Source of the DNA: Zymomonas sp.
GTDB lineage: Bacteria; Pseudomonadota; Alphaproteobacteria; Sphingomonadales; Sphingomonadaceae
Reading direction: 5' to 3'
Assembly (NCBI RefSeq): GCF_020216885.1
Contig: NZ_JAIWON010000078.1
Location: 1 to 13,763 of the forward strand
DNA length: 13,763 nucleotides
Part shown: positions 1-6,912 of the stretch, piece after piece
Numbering within the stretch: position 1 is the stretch's first letter
Layout of the letters: each line of letters starts with the position of its first letter
Translations under genes and position numbers: made by a program
The notes under the pieces: model-generated
Database searches by the model: none
The model's input: only the letters and a program-made list of their open reading frames with translations
Told to the model about the DNA's origin: nothing

Positions 1-1317
1 ATAGCCTTGTTGATTGCAAGCTGGTTTTTTTATGGTTGGTGGGATTGGCGTTTTGTTGCCTTATTAATCTTATCGGCTGTTTTTAATTGGGCGATGGCCG
101 CTTGGTTATCCTGTTACGAAGGAAAAGCACGTAAGCGGATTATGATAGCCGGTATCATCGGCAATGTGTCTATTCTGGCTTTCTTCAAATATTATGCTTT
201 TTTGCTGAACCAGATCGCCGCCTTTTGTGGATTGTTGGGATATGCGCCGCATTTACCCTTTATGGAAATTGTTCTCCCTGTCGGGGTCAGCTTCTTTACT
301 TTTCAGGGAATGTCCTATCTGGTCGATGTCGAAAAGAGGAAAGTGCCACCGGCCTCTTTGGGCGACATCTTATTGTTAATGTCGTTTTTCCCGCATTTGG
401 TGGCAGGGCCCATTGTTCGGGCATCGGAACTTTTACCTCAATTTAAGGCTGTGCCGCCTTTTGAAAAATCCAAAATTTCGATGGCTTTGCTGTTGATTGT
501 CTGGGGACTATTTAAAAAAGCAGTGGTGGCTTCAGAAATTTCGACCCAATTAGTTGATCCGGTCTTTTTTGATCCATCCTCCCATTCGAGTTTGGAATTA
601 GTCATGGCTGCTTATGGCTATGCTGCCCAGATTTACTGCGATTTCTCAGCTTATAGTGATATGGCCATCGGTTTGGCTGCGTTGTTAGGGTATCGTTTTC
701 CTGTCAATTTTAACCAGCCTTATCGCGCCGCTTCTCTACAGGATTTTTGGCGGCGTTGGCATATCAGCCTGTCTTCTTGGTTACGTGACTATGTTTATAT
801 TGGTTGGCTGGGGGGCAACCGTTGCGGGGCATTTAGAACCTATCTGAATCTCTTTATCACGATGTTAATTGGTGGGTTATGGCATGGTGCCAATATGACC
901 TTTGTGATTTGGGGCGCGCTTCATGGCGGGGTTCTTGCCTGTGAGCGTTTTTGGAGCCGGATCAAACCCGCCAGTTGGCCGAGTCTACCCGTTTGGATGC
1001 GCACGATTTTTACCTTCCATATCGTCGTGGTTGGATGGATATTTTTCCGAGCAGACAGCTTTTCATCCGCGATCCAATATTTGAAAAATATTACCCAAGG
1101 TTCGTGGTCTGCAGGACAGGTAACGCCGTTAATGGTGATGTTAGTTCTGTTCGGATTGGTAATTCATTTCTTGCCACGGCAAGGGCTGACCCATCTCGCC
1201 ATGAAAATAAAGAATTGGCCGTCGTGGGCTGTTGGAATCGCGATAGCGGTTTTGATCTTGATTATTGATGCTATGCGTTACGAGGGTGTCGCGCCCTTTA
1301 TTTATTACCAGTTTTGA
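1..1317 (+). CDS. MBOAT family O-acyltransferase (AlgI-like), 5' end outside window
   Basis: Polytopic inner-membrane acyltransferase of the MBOAT family. Relatives such as AlgI and DltB move acetyl or other acyl groups across the membrane onto an extracytoplasmic polymer. The frame is open from base 1, and the first visible residues (IALLIASWFFYGWWDWRF) match the end of the first helix region of AlgI-like proteins, so roughly 30-45 N-terminal residues probably lie upstream. The family signature is clear: WRRWHISLSSWLRDYVYI (His about residue 254 of the visible part), then GGNR, then GGLWHGAN with the invariant putative catalytic His at about residue 295. Many hydrophobic segments span the protein. 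It ends with tandem in-frame stops TGA TAG. The next gene starts 17 bp downstream, so the two are probably co-transcribed. The acceptor polymer cannot be told from sequence. Confidence 0.9.
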   Translation: MALLIASWFFYGWWDWRFVALLILSAVFNWAMAAWLSCYEGKARKRIMIAGIIGNVSILAFFKYYAFLLNQIAAFCGLLGYAPHLPFMEIVLPVGVSFFTFQGMSYLVDVEKRKVPPASLGDILLLMSFFPHLVAGPIVRASELLPQFKAVPPFEKSKISMALLLIVWGLFKKAVVASEISTQLVDPVFFDPSSHSSLELVMAAYGYAAQIYCDFSAYSDMAIGLAALLGYRFPVNFNQPYRAASLQDFWRRWHISLSSWLRDYVYIGWLGGNRCGAFRTYLNLFITMLIGGLWHGANMTFVIWGALHGGVLACERFWSRIKPASWPSLPVWMRTIFTFHIVVVGWIFFRADSFSSAIQYLKNITQGSWSAGQVTPLMVMLVLFGLVIHFLPRQGLTHLAMKIKNWPSWAVGIAIAVLILIIDAMRYEGVAPFIYYQF

Positions 1318-1334
1318 TAGGGGAATAAGGCATT

Positions 1335-1646
1335 ATGCCTAATGACTTTTCACCCATTGACTTGCCCAGTGATAAAAATGATCGGAAGCGAGCAGGCTTG
1401 TGGACAGGCATTGTTATTTCGACGGCAAGCCTTTTATTAGCCTTGTTGAATGCCGAGGCTATTGCAGATTGGGCGGATTCTTTGGCTCCAACAATATGGA
1501 CAGCCCCGATTGTTTCTACGGCTGATAGCTGGCGCGATTTAACCGCCGAGATTGGCTTGTCCACGCCAAGAGATTTTTTACATCGTTATTGGAAGAAGCT
1601 GGAAGCGCTTCATTTCCCAAATCAGGAAGGGGAGGAGGCTGAATAG
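1335..1646 (+). CDS. Small single-pass membrane protein following the MBOAT gene
   Basis: A 103-residue protein of unknown function. It has a charged N-terminus (residues 1-19), one hydrophobic segment (about 22-40, GLWTGIVISTASLLLALLN) and then a Trp-rich amphipathic region with several alpha-helical stretches and an acidic tail. The ATG at 1335 has AAGG four bases upstream and lies 17 bp after the MBOAT stop, which points to co-transcription. MBOAT acyltransferases often work with a membrane-anchored SGNH/AlgJ-type partner. From memory, the anchor-plus-linker of such partners looks similar to this protein (LLALLN, then an aWad.L motif, then a second helix), but the catalytic SGNH domain is absent. 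It could be a stand-alone accessory subunit or a remnant partner. No catalytic motif is visible. Confidence 0.6.
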   Translation: MPNDFSPIDLPSDKNDRKRAGLWTGIVISTASLLLALLNAEAIADWADSLAPTIWTAPIVSTADSWRDLTAEIGLSTPRDFLHRYWKKLEALHFPNQEGEEAE

Positions 1647-1651
1647 CCTCC
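1634..1651. other. Hairpin shared by two convergent gene ends
   Basis: GGAGGCT (1634-1640), loop GAAT, AGCCTCC (1645-1651) is a perfect 7-bp stem. It overlaps the stop codon of the small membrane protein gene and sits 13 bp beyond the stop of the convergent cell wall hydrolase gene. No clear T-run follows on either strand, so it is at best a weak terminator or an mRNA 3' stabiliser. Confidence 0.35.
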
Positions 1652-1663
1652 CGAATTTAGGCG

Positions 1664-2314
1664 TTAACGATAAAAAACGTGGCTACCCAAAGCATTGACG
1701 CGGGTGCGCGTTTTAAAAAAGTGATTAGGTGCCTGCGAATTGGCATGATAGAATAAAGCCCCCTTGGTGAGGTCTTCACTGCTACCCGTCAAAACTTCAT
1801 GGGCTACCTCAATCGCCTTCTGCCAGCGACGATCCTGACGCGGCGGCGTGTAACGGGTGGTGTCAAAAAACTGCCCCGGCTGATTAGTCACACCGCAGAC
1901 TGTTTGCGGAAAACGACCACCGGCTTCCGCCCGATTTAAAATAAGCTGTGCAATCGCAATCTGGCCTTCACGGGGCTGATTCGCCGCTTCGTGATAAACA
2001 ACTTTGGCCATGCACATGGTTTGTGCGCCTTCGGATTGCTGTTCTAACTCATCAGCCGAAAGATTTTCATTCTCTTCGGAATAATCAGATGATTTCGCTA
2101 ATGCCTGTCGAGCGTGATTGGCGACAGTATTATTATTATAATCGAATGACGTATTGGCGACGGGCTGGCTTTTCGCAATAGCCACGTTACTCGCCAAGGT
2201 TACGCCCAAAGGAAGGGCGGCGGCTATGGCCTGATGTGCCGGAAAGGTGATGGCGGCTACAGGTAAAATTAATTTTGCCCATTTTTTACAAAATAAATGT
2301 CCTAAAGCGGACAT
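1664..2314 (-). CDS. SleB-type cell wall hydrolase, exported
   Basis: Peptidoglycan hydrolase of the SleB/CwlJ (Hydrolase_2) family. Family members are lytic transglycosylase-like enzymes acting on the glycan strand. The C-terminal domain (about the last 120 residues) shows the signature in order: CMAKVVYHEAANQ with the presumed catalytic Glu, GQIAIAQLILNR, FPQTVCGV, QFF, then KGALFYHA and GSHVFYR at the C-terminus. The N-terminus has a KK-containing n-region, a hydrophobic core (LILPVAAITFP) and an AIAA-type cleavage region, so export to the periplasm is likely. A low-complexity Asn/Ser/Glu linker of about 60 residues precedes the catalytic domain. I chose the ATG at 2314 (216 aa) because GGAG sits 6 bases upstream. 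In-frame ATGs at 2326 and 2353 (229 aa) are possible but have no well-spaced ribosome site. The gene is convergent with the preceding pair. Confidence 0.85.
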   Translation of the reverse strand: MSALGHLFCKKWAKLILPVAAITFPAHQAIAAALPLGVTLASNVAIAKSQPVANTSFDYNNNTVANHARQALAKSSDYSEENENLSADELEQQSEGAQTMCMAKVVYHEAANQPREGQIAIAQLILNRAEAGGRFPQTVCGVTNQPGQFFDTTRYTPPRQDRRWQKAIEVAHEVLTGSSEDLTKGALFYHANSQAPNHFFKTRTRVNALGSHVFYR

Positions 2315-2571
2315 CGACAACTCCATAACCTGCGCAATTTTCGGATGTCCCATATATAATGCAAGAATATAATCAGTCTTGGGACAGCAGAATAATCACG
2401 TCTTGTCGCTTCAAAGCATCCAAGATGGATGAATTAAATAACCGAACTTCTTGGTGACCCTCTATTCCCTTTTGGTCAATCCATCGGAACTTTTTACAAG
2501 GCTGCCCGTTCGTCTGATGCGGTGAAATGCAGCAGTTGTTCCGTTCGGGCGGATGGATTTTTCAATTTTTG

Positions 2572-2590
2572 TCATTGAGAGACTCAATGA
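2572..2590. repeat. Perfect inverted repeat, operator-like
   Basis: TCATTGAGAGACTCAATGA is an 8-bp perfect dyad around a 3-base centre. No T-run follows on either strand, so it is not an obvious terminator. A protein-binding site or an RNA hairpin are both possible. Confidence 0.4.
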
Positions 2591-2639
2591 AAGGGTAGGG
2601 TGGCTATAGCGTCCCGTTGCGTTTTTGGCCAGAATTTTC

Positions 2640-2656
2640 CTTCGATGAGATCGAAG
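2640..2656. repeat. Perfect inverted repeat, second dyad
   Basis: CTTCGAT, GAG, ATCGAAG forms a 7-bp perfect dyad around a 3-base centre, 67 bp centre-to-centre from the dyad at 2572. The half-sites of the two dyads differ. It lies directly before the terminator-like element. Confidence 0.35.
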
Positions 2657-2657
2657 C

Positions 2658-2701
2658 ACAGGCCTTTGATAACTAAAAAGGCGTATTTTCCTGTTTTTTT
2701 T
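2658..2701 (+). terminator. Terminator-like element
   Basis: ACAGG (2658-2662) pairs with CCTGT (2690-2694). Alternatively or within it, GCCTTT (2662-2667) pairs with AAAGGC (2677-2682). The outer stem is followed at once by eight T residues (2694-2701). This would end a + strand transcript from the 2315-2650 region, where no protein gene is visible. The long loop makes the call tentative. Confidence 0.35.
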
Positions 2702-2731
2702 GAAAAAAATGGAAATTTATTCAAATTATGC

Positions 2732-2760
2732 TTGACGGCACGGCCAACCTACCTTAGAGG
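2732..2760 (+). promoter_or_regulatory. Probable promoter of tRNA-Asp
   Basis: A CTTGACG motif gives -35 TTGACG (2732-2737). The expected -10 position carries TAGAGG (2755-2760, 17-bp spacing) or TTAGAG (16-bp spacing), which is weak. Mature tRNA begins at 2775, leaving a 5' leader of about 8 bases. CTTGAC is a typical alphaproteobacterial -35. Confidence 0.5.
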
Positions 2761-2774
2761 ACAGGCCATCCCAA

Positions 2775-2851
<77 letters not shown>

Positions 2852-2950
2852 TTTTTTATGGCCCTTCTTTAAAGGGTATGCTTTCCCTTTCAATAAAGCG
2901 AACTTGCTGTTTCAAGCAAATTTTTCTCCTTAAAAAATATTTTTAGATGG

Positions 2951-3000
2951 TATCACTTAGTAGATTAGGCGATAAGGCCTTTCTGAGTATTTAAGTGATA
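2951..3000. repeat. Nested inverted repeat upstream of the TPR-bamB-der cluster
   Basis: TATCACTTA (2951-2959) is exactly mirrored by TAAGTGATA (2992-3000). Inside, AGGC (2967-2970) pairs with GCCT (2977-2980). The outer arms are 32 bases apart. It lies about 60 bp before the proposed -35 of the downstream cluster, so a looping or two-half-site operator is possible. It could also be an RNA stem-loop. Confidence 0.35.
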
Positions 3001-3062
3001 ATTTCTAATATCAGCCATTGACGGATTCTTCTCTTTATCCGAGACGTTATCTGCTTAAATCT

Positions 3063-3090
3063 TTGTGAAGATAAAACGGCACCTTATAAA
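3063..3090 (+). promoter_or_regulatory. Candidate promoter of the TPR-bamB-der cluster
   Basis: TTGTGA (3063-3068), a 16-bp spacer, then TATAAA (3085-3090). A start of transcription near 3097 would leave a 5' leader of about 50-65 nt before the first gene. No other pair of this quality is seen in this spacer on the + strand. Confidence 0.4.
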
Positions 3091-3147
3091 CTTAATGGCT
3101 TGAAATAACTGATTCGCCTTGAGCTTTTAAGGTGTGATTGTTGATTG

Positions 3148-3912
3148 ATGTTGGAGACGACCTTGGCTGACCTGCCACATAACAGCAACGATAACCAGAA
3201 TACGTTACAGACCGCTTCCGAAACGAATGATGAGACAAAAACGCCCTTTTGTGTTGCTCATCGTCGGTGCATCACGGCTGCGATTGCCGTTATCCTTCTT
3301 ATCGTCGGTGTGGGCGGTATCGGCTGTTGGTCATATCATCGCCATAAACAAGAGGCTATCAATAGCCATGGCGATGCCTTGGCAGCCGCTATCGCGCCAG
3401 TAATTCAAGGTGGACAAGTCAAGGATGTAGCAACCTTGGATAAGCTGATCACTTCCAATGATCCGGTTTATGCCAATCTTGGCCGTTTTCTAAAAGCTGG
3501 TGTCCTGTCGGATAAGGGGGACGTCAAAAGTGCGACCACTTTATATCAAACGGTTCTTAATGATCCGGCTGCCGGTGACATTTTGCACGCTGTTGCGACT
3601 TTGCATTTAAGTGCTATTGAACTGGATACGGTTCCTCCTGAAAATGTCATTAAACGGCTTCAGCCTTTGGTTGCCCCTGGTAGCCGTTGGCTAGGAAGTG
3701 CCGGTGAGATGCAGGCGGCTGCTTATTTAAAAGAAAATAAACCGGAACAAGCCGTCAAGATTTATCAGAGAATTTATTCTGATACTTCTGTTCCTGAAGA
3801 TATCCGTGAACGTGCCAAGTCACTGGCTAATTCTTATGCTGATATTGTGGGCAACAATAAAGAAAAGCCGCAACAGGCCGCGACGGCGACACCAGCGTCG
3901 GATAAAAAATAA
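3148..3912 (+). CDS. Membrane-anchored TPR-like protein (YfgM-like)
   Basis: An inner-membrane protein with a soluble helical repeat domain outside the cytoplasm, resembling YfgM (TPR_21). In enterobacteria YfgM is an accessory of the Sec translocon and periplasmic chaperone network and, as here, sits upstream of bamB and der. Visible parts are a polar N-terminus, one transmembrane segment (about residues 42-61), a basic stop-transfer stretch (YHRHK), then alpha-helical repeats of TPR type such as LGRFLKAGVLSDKGDVKSA and AAAYLKENKPEQAVKIYQRI. The tail is low-complexity Lys/Gln/Ala. The start is uncertain: ATG 3148 has no well-spaced ribosome site, while TTG 3163 in the same frame has GGAGA five bases upstream and would begin with (M)ADLPHN. 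bamB starts 22 bp after the stop. Confidence 0.75.
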   Translation: MLETTLADLPHNSNDNQNTLQTASETNDETKTPFCVAHRRCITAAIAVILLIVGVGGIGCWSYHRHKQEAINSHGDALAAAIAPVIQGGQVKDVATLDKLITSNDPVYANLGRFLKAGVLSDKGDVKSATTLYQTVLNDPAAGDILHAVATLHLSAIELDTVPPENVIKRLQPLVAPGSRWLGSAGEMQAAAYLKENKPEQAVKIYQRIYSDTSVPEDIRERAKSLANSYADIVGNNKEKPQQAATATPASDKK

Positions 3913-3934
3913 GAGTAGCTGGGGATAAACGTTA

Positions 3935-5419
3935 ATGGCAAATAGGTTAAGCAAAACACGTCTTTTGCAGCATGTTGCAGTCAGCTGTCTTTGTGCTTTT
4001 TCAGTCGCATCATGCAATATGGCAAAAGAAAATAAGCCGAAAACCCCACTTATCGGAGAACGCACCCCTATTCTTATGACCGAGAATGGGGTTGAGATTG
4101 ATTCCGGCTTGGCATCAGTGCCGGTAACTGTTCCCGATGCCTTTTTGAATGACACATGGGAACAGCCAGGCGGTAATGCTGAAAAATCCATGGGGCATTT
4201 GGAACTTGGTAAAGCGACGAAACGGCTTTGGCAGGCGCATATCGGCGGCGGAAGTACCCGCGCCCGCATGGCTTCGGGACCTGTGATCTCGGATGGTCGT
4301 TTATATGTCGTTGATACACATGCCCATCTTTATGCTTTTGATGCAGATAGCGGAAAGCTACTTTGGAAAAAAATGGTCGGTGATGGCCACGACATTATCA
4401 AAAATATTCCGACCGGTGATGAAGAGGAAGAGCCGTTACCGGCTCCCAATCGCTCGGACAAGCAGGCTTATGCTCTGTGGGAAAGAGCCGAAAAAATCAG
4501 AATAAAAAACAAGAAGCCTCGCCGAGGAAGCTCGAATAGTGCCGCTTTATTTGGTGGTGGTGTTAGTGTTGACGGTGATCGTTTGTTTGCGACTTCTGGT
4601 ATTGGTGATGTGGCGGCCTTTGATGCCAAAACGGGTAAACAGCTTTGGGTTAAACGTCCCGGAGGTCCTGTAAGAGGCGCTCCCGGTGTTGGTCTTGGCA
4701 ATGTCTATGTGATTTCTCGCGACAACCAGATATACGCCCTTTCTGAAGATACCGGAGAGCTGCAATGGTCTGATGCGGCAACCTTGGAAACAACCGCTAT
4801 TTTTGGAGCGGCAGCACCGTCTATTGCCCATGGTACCGTTATTGCCGGATTCTCTTCAGGCGAATTAAGTGCTTATCGTTATGAAAATGGGTATGAGGTG
4901 TGGCAGGATGCTTTATCTCGCACCAGCATTTCCACGACGGTTGGCAGCCTGTCCGATATTAATGCTTTCCCCGTTATTGATAACGGTCATGTTTATGCCG
5001 TTGGGCAAGGTGGCCGAATGGTCGCTGTCGATTTGTTTATGGGGCAGCGTTTATGGGAACTCAATATATCTGGCTTTTCAACGCCTTGGGTCGTTGGACA
5101 ATGGATATTTGTTGTAACGATGGATGCGAAATTGCTCGCCATTCAACGCTCAAATGGTCATATCCGCTGGATGAGTGAATTAAAGGCTTGGGCTAACCCC
5201 TCCAAGAAAACAGGTCCCATTAACTGGAATGGTCCTGTTCTGGCTGGAGGACGGCTGATTCTGACCAATAACCGTGGGGAATTGATCGAAGTTGATCCAG
5301 CCGATGGTCAAATGATTTCCAGACGTCGCCTTGGTCTGCCTATGGTTGTAACCCCTGTTGTCGCTCGTAATAATTTATATTTATTGGGAGAAAATGGTCA
5401 GTTACAGGCATGGCACTAA
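3935..5419 (+). CDS. bamB: Outer membrane assembly lipoprotein BamB
   Basis: A PQQ-like beta-propeller lipoprotein of the BAM complex, which folds beta-barrel proteins into the outer membrane. The N-terminus is a lipoprotein signal: basic start, hydrophobic core, and a lipobox VASC with the lipidated Cys at residue 27. Propeller blades are recognisable by repeats ending in a Trp turn, for example LYAFDADSGKLLW, VAAFDAKTGKQLW, IYALSEDTGELQW and MVAVDLFMGQRLW. I count about seven. At 494 residues it is about 100 longer than E. coli BamB (392). Part of the excess is a charged insertion at about residues 151-205 between two blades, with an acidic run and then a Lys/Arg-rich stretch. GGGGA lies 9 bases before the ATG. 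It is probably translated from one mRNA with the TPR gene and der. Confidence 0.92.
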   Translation: MANRLSKTRLLQHVAVSCLCAFSVASCNMAKENKPKTPLIGERTPILMTENGVEIDSGLASVPVTVPDAFLNDTWEQPGGNAEKSMGHLELGKATKRLWQAHIGGGSTRARMASGPVISDGRLYVVDTHAHLYAFDADSGKLLWKKMVGDGHDIIKNIPTGDEEEEPLPAPNRSDKQAYALWERAEKIRIKNKKPRRGSSNSAALFGGGVSVDGDRLFATSGIGDVAAFDAKTGKQLWVKRPGGPVRGAPGVGLGNVYVISRDNQIYALSEDTGELQWSDAATLETTAIFGAAAPSIAHGTVIAGFSSGELSAYRYENGYEVWQDALSRTSISTTVGSLSDINAFPVIDNGHVYAVGQGGRMVAVDLFMGQRLWELNISGFSTPWVVGQWIFVVTMDAKLLAIQRSNGHIRWMSELKAWANPSKKTGPINWNGPVLAGGRLILTNNRGELIEVDPADGQMISRRRLGLPMVVTPVVARNNLYLLGENGQLQAWH

Positions 5420-5485
5420 TCCATAGTAAAATTACCTTACTTCCCCGTTATTTTAGTGAGCCTTTGCTCTCAATAGGAAAATAAT

Positions 5486-6850
5486 ATGCCAAGCGTTGCC
5501 ATTATTGGCCGCCCGAATGTCGGAAAATCCACTTTATTCAATAGATTGGTTGGGAAAAGGCTCGCTCTGGTGGATGATCGTCCGGGCGTTACCCGCGATC
5601 GTCGTGAAGGCGATGCCGAACTTATCGGGATGCCTTTTCGGGTTATTGATACGGCTGGTTTTGAAGATGAAGACCCAGCCAGCTTACCCGGAAGAATGCG
5701 CGTCCAGACTGAAGCTGCCGTTAAAGAATGTGATGTCGCCTTATTCGTCATTGATGCACGACAGGGCATAACGCCTCTTGATGAGGAAATTGCTCGCTGG
5801 TTAAGGGCTTTAGGAAAACCGATTATTGTTCTTGCCAATAAATGCGAAGGTAAGGGCGGTGAATCTGGGCTTTTAGAAGCCTATTCTTTGGGTTTCGGCG
5901 AACCTCTGCCTTTCTCTGCCGAGCATGGTGAGGGGCTGGTTGGCCTATTTCAAGCTTTAAGACCCTTTGTCGAAGGCGATGCTCTTGAAGAAGCCGACTC
6001 TTCGGAAGATGAGAACGAAGAGAAAAGCGAAGAAGAAATTGATCTGTCGCCTTTGCAGTTAGCGATTGTCGGCCGTCCGAATGCAGGTAAATCAACGCTT
6101 ATCAATCGCTTGATTGGTGTTGACCGTATGATTACGGGGCCGGAAGCCGGTATTACCCGCGATTCAATTGCGATTGACTGGTCATGGCAAGGACGGCCTG
6201 TCCGTTTGATTGATACAGCAGGGCTTCGTAAGAAATCTCGTGTTGTTGATAAGATGGAACGTTTGTCTGTGATGGATACTTTCCGCACGATTGACTATGC
6301 GGAAGTTGTCGTCTTGTTGCTGGATGGCACGCAAGGTCTTGAAGGACAGGATTTGCGTATTGCGGATCGTGTTCTTGAAGAAGGGCGCAGTCTGATTATC
6401 GCTATCAATAAATGGGATATGGTCGAAAACCCGTCAGCTTTTTTGCAGGCTATCAGGGAAGGGCTGAATGATGGTCTGGCACAGGTCAAGGGTGTCCCAC
6501 TTATCACAATTTCGGCATTGACTGGACGGGGGGTTGATCCCTTATTAAAAGCCGCTTTTGAGACGAGAAAAGCATGGAGCCGTCGAGTTTCAACCGGTCA
6601 ACTTAATCGTTGGCTAACGCGTGCAATCGCGCATCATGCGCCTCCTGCACCGGGCGGCAAACGTATCAAATTACGCTATTTAACCCAGATCAAGACACGG
6701 CCACCGACGTTTGTTTTATTTGGAACCCGCGTGGATCAATTACCAACCAGCTATGAACGCTATTTAATCAATAGCCTTCGGTCTGATCTTGATTTTGGTT
6801 CAGTGCCTATTCGGTTACATTTCCGATCACCGGAAAATCCATTTGATTGA
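5486..6850 (+). CDS. der: Ribosome-assembly GTPase Der (EngA)
   Basis: A tandem-domain GTPase required for late 50S ribosomal subunit assembly. The first G domain shows GRPNVGKST (residues 8-16), DRPGVTRDR, DTAG (55-58), NKCE (118-121) and a SAEHG G5 motif. The second shows GRPNAGKST (197-205), GITRDS, DTAGLRKK (243-250), NKWD (308-311) and SALTGRG. A KH-like C-terminal domain follows (about 385-454, with RIKLRYLTQIKTRPPTFVLF). An acidic linker of about 20 residues (168-187) joins the G domains. Length 454 is normal for the family. AGGAAAA sits just before the ATG. The gap to bamB is 66 bp with no strong promoter seen, so read-through from upstream is likely. A strong terminator follows six bases after the stop. 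Confidence 0.97.
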   Translation: MPSVAIIGRPNVGKSTLFNRLVGKRLALVDDRPGVTRDRREGDAELIGMPFRVIDTAGFEDEDPASLPGRMRVQTEAAVKECDVALFVIDARQGITPLDEEIARWLRALGKPIIVLANKCEGKGGESGLLEAYSLGFGEPLPFSAEHGEGLVGLFQALRPFVEGDALEEADSSEDENEEKSEEEIDLSPLQLAIVGRPNAGKSTLINRLIGVDRMITGPEAGITRDSIAIDWSWQGRPVRLIDTAGLRKKSRVVDKMERLSVMDTFRTIDYAEVVVLLLDGTQGLEGQDLRIADRVLEEGRSLIIAINKWDMVENPSAFLQAIREGLNDGLAQVKGVPLITISALTGRGVDPLLKAAFETRKAWSRRVSTGQLNRWLTRAIAHHAPPAPGGKRIKLRYLTQIKTRPPTFVLFGTRVDQLPTSYERYLINSLRSDLDFGSVPIRLHFRSPENPFD

Positions 6851-6855
6851 TATCA

Positions 6856-6889
6856 AAAAAAGCTTCCTGATTTCTCAGGAAGCTTTTTT
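6856..6889. terminator. Bidirectional intrinsic terminator between der and fhs
   Basis: A 15-bp perfect stem (6856-6870 with 6875-6889) has the core AGCTTCCTGA / TCAGGAAGCT and a TTTC loop. A-runs and T-runs on the flanks give a U-tract on either strand. It serves der from the left and the convergent fhs gene, whose stop is at 6913, from the right. Confidence 0.92.
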
Positions 6890-6912
6890 CTTAGCTTCGT
6901 TTTGAAATTAAA

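Larger units (their letters stand above)
2315..2774. other. Gene-free region rich in dyads, upstream of tRNA-Asp
   Basis: No convincing protein gene is present; the short open frames here lack family features. On the + strand it contains two TATAAT hexamers (2355-2360, 2368-2373) without good -35 partners. It also has a possible two-part hairpin (GCCCG 2504-2508 with CGGGC 2546-2550, and inside it CTGATGC 2514-2520 with GCAGCAG 2529-2535), two perfect dyads listed separately, a terminator-like element at 2658-2701, and the tRNA promoter. It could hold a small RNA, a regulator-binding region, or simply the 5' region of the cell wall hydrolase gene. Confidence 0.4.
2852..3147. other. Spacer between tRNA-Asp and the TPR-bamB-der cluster
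   Basis: AT-rich DNA with no credible gene. It contains a nested inverted repeat at 2951-3000 and a likely promoter at 3063-3090, both listed separately. Short GC-poor hairpins around 2862-2895 (CCCTT/AAGGG, AAAGGG/CCCTTT) may help 3' processing or termination after the tRNA, but no proper T-run follows them. Confidence 0.4.

Noticed and set aside
2462..2659. 65-residue open frame on the minus strand between the cell wall hydrolase gene and tRNA-Asp
   Set aside because: No recognisable domain or hydrophobic segment, and it spans the dyads; more likely chance.
3820..4269. 149-residue open frame on the minus strand over the TPR-bamB junction
   Set aside because: It is a shadow of two well-supported + strand genes, with no family motif or ribosome site.
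5420..5485. A separate promoter for der
   Set aside because: No -35/-10 pair of reasonable quality in the 66-bp gap; only a weak AGTAA/TTACT stem is seen.
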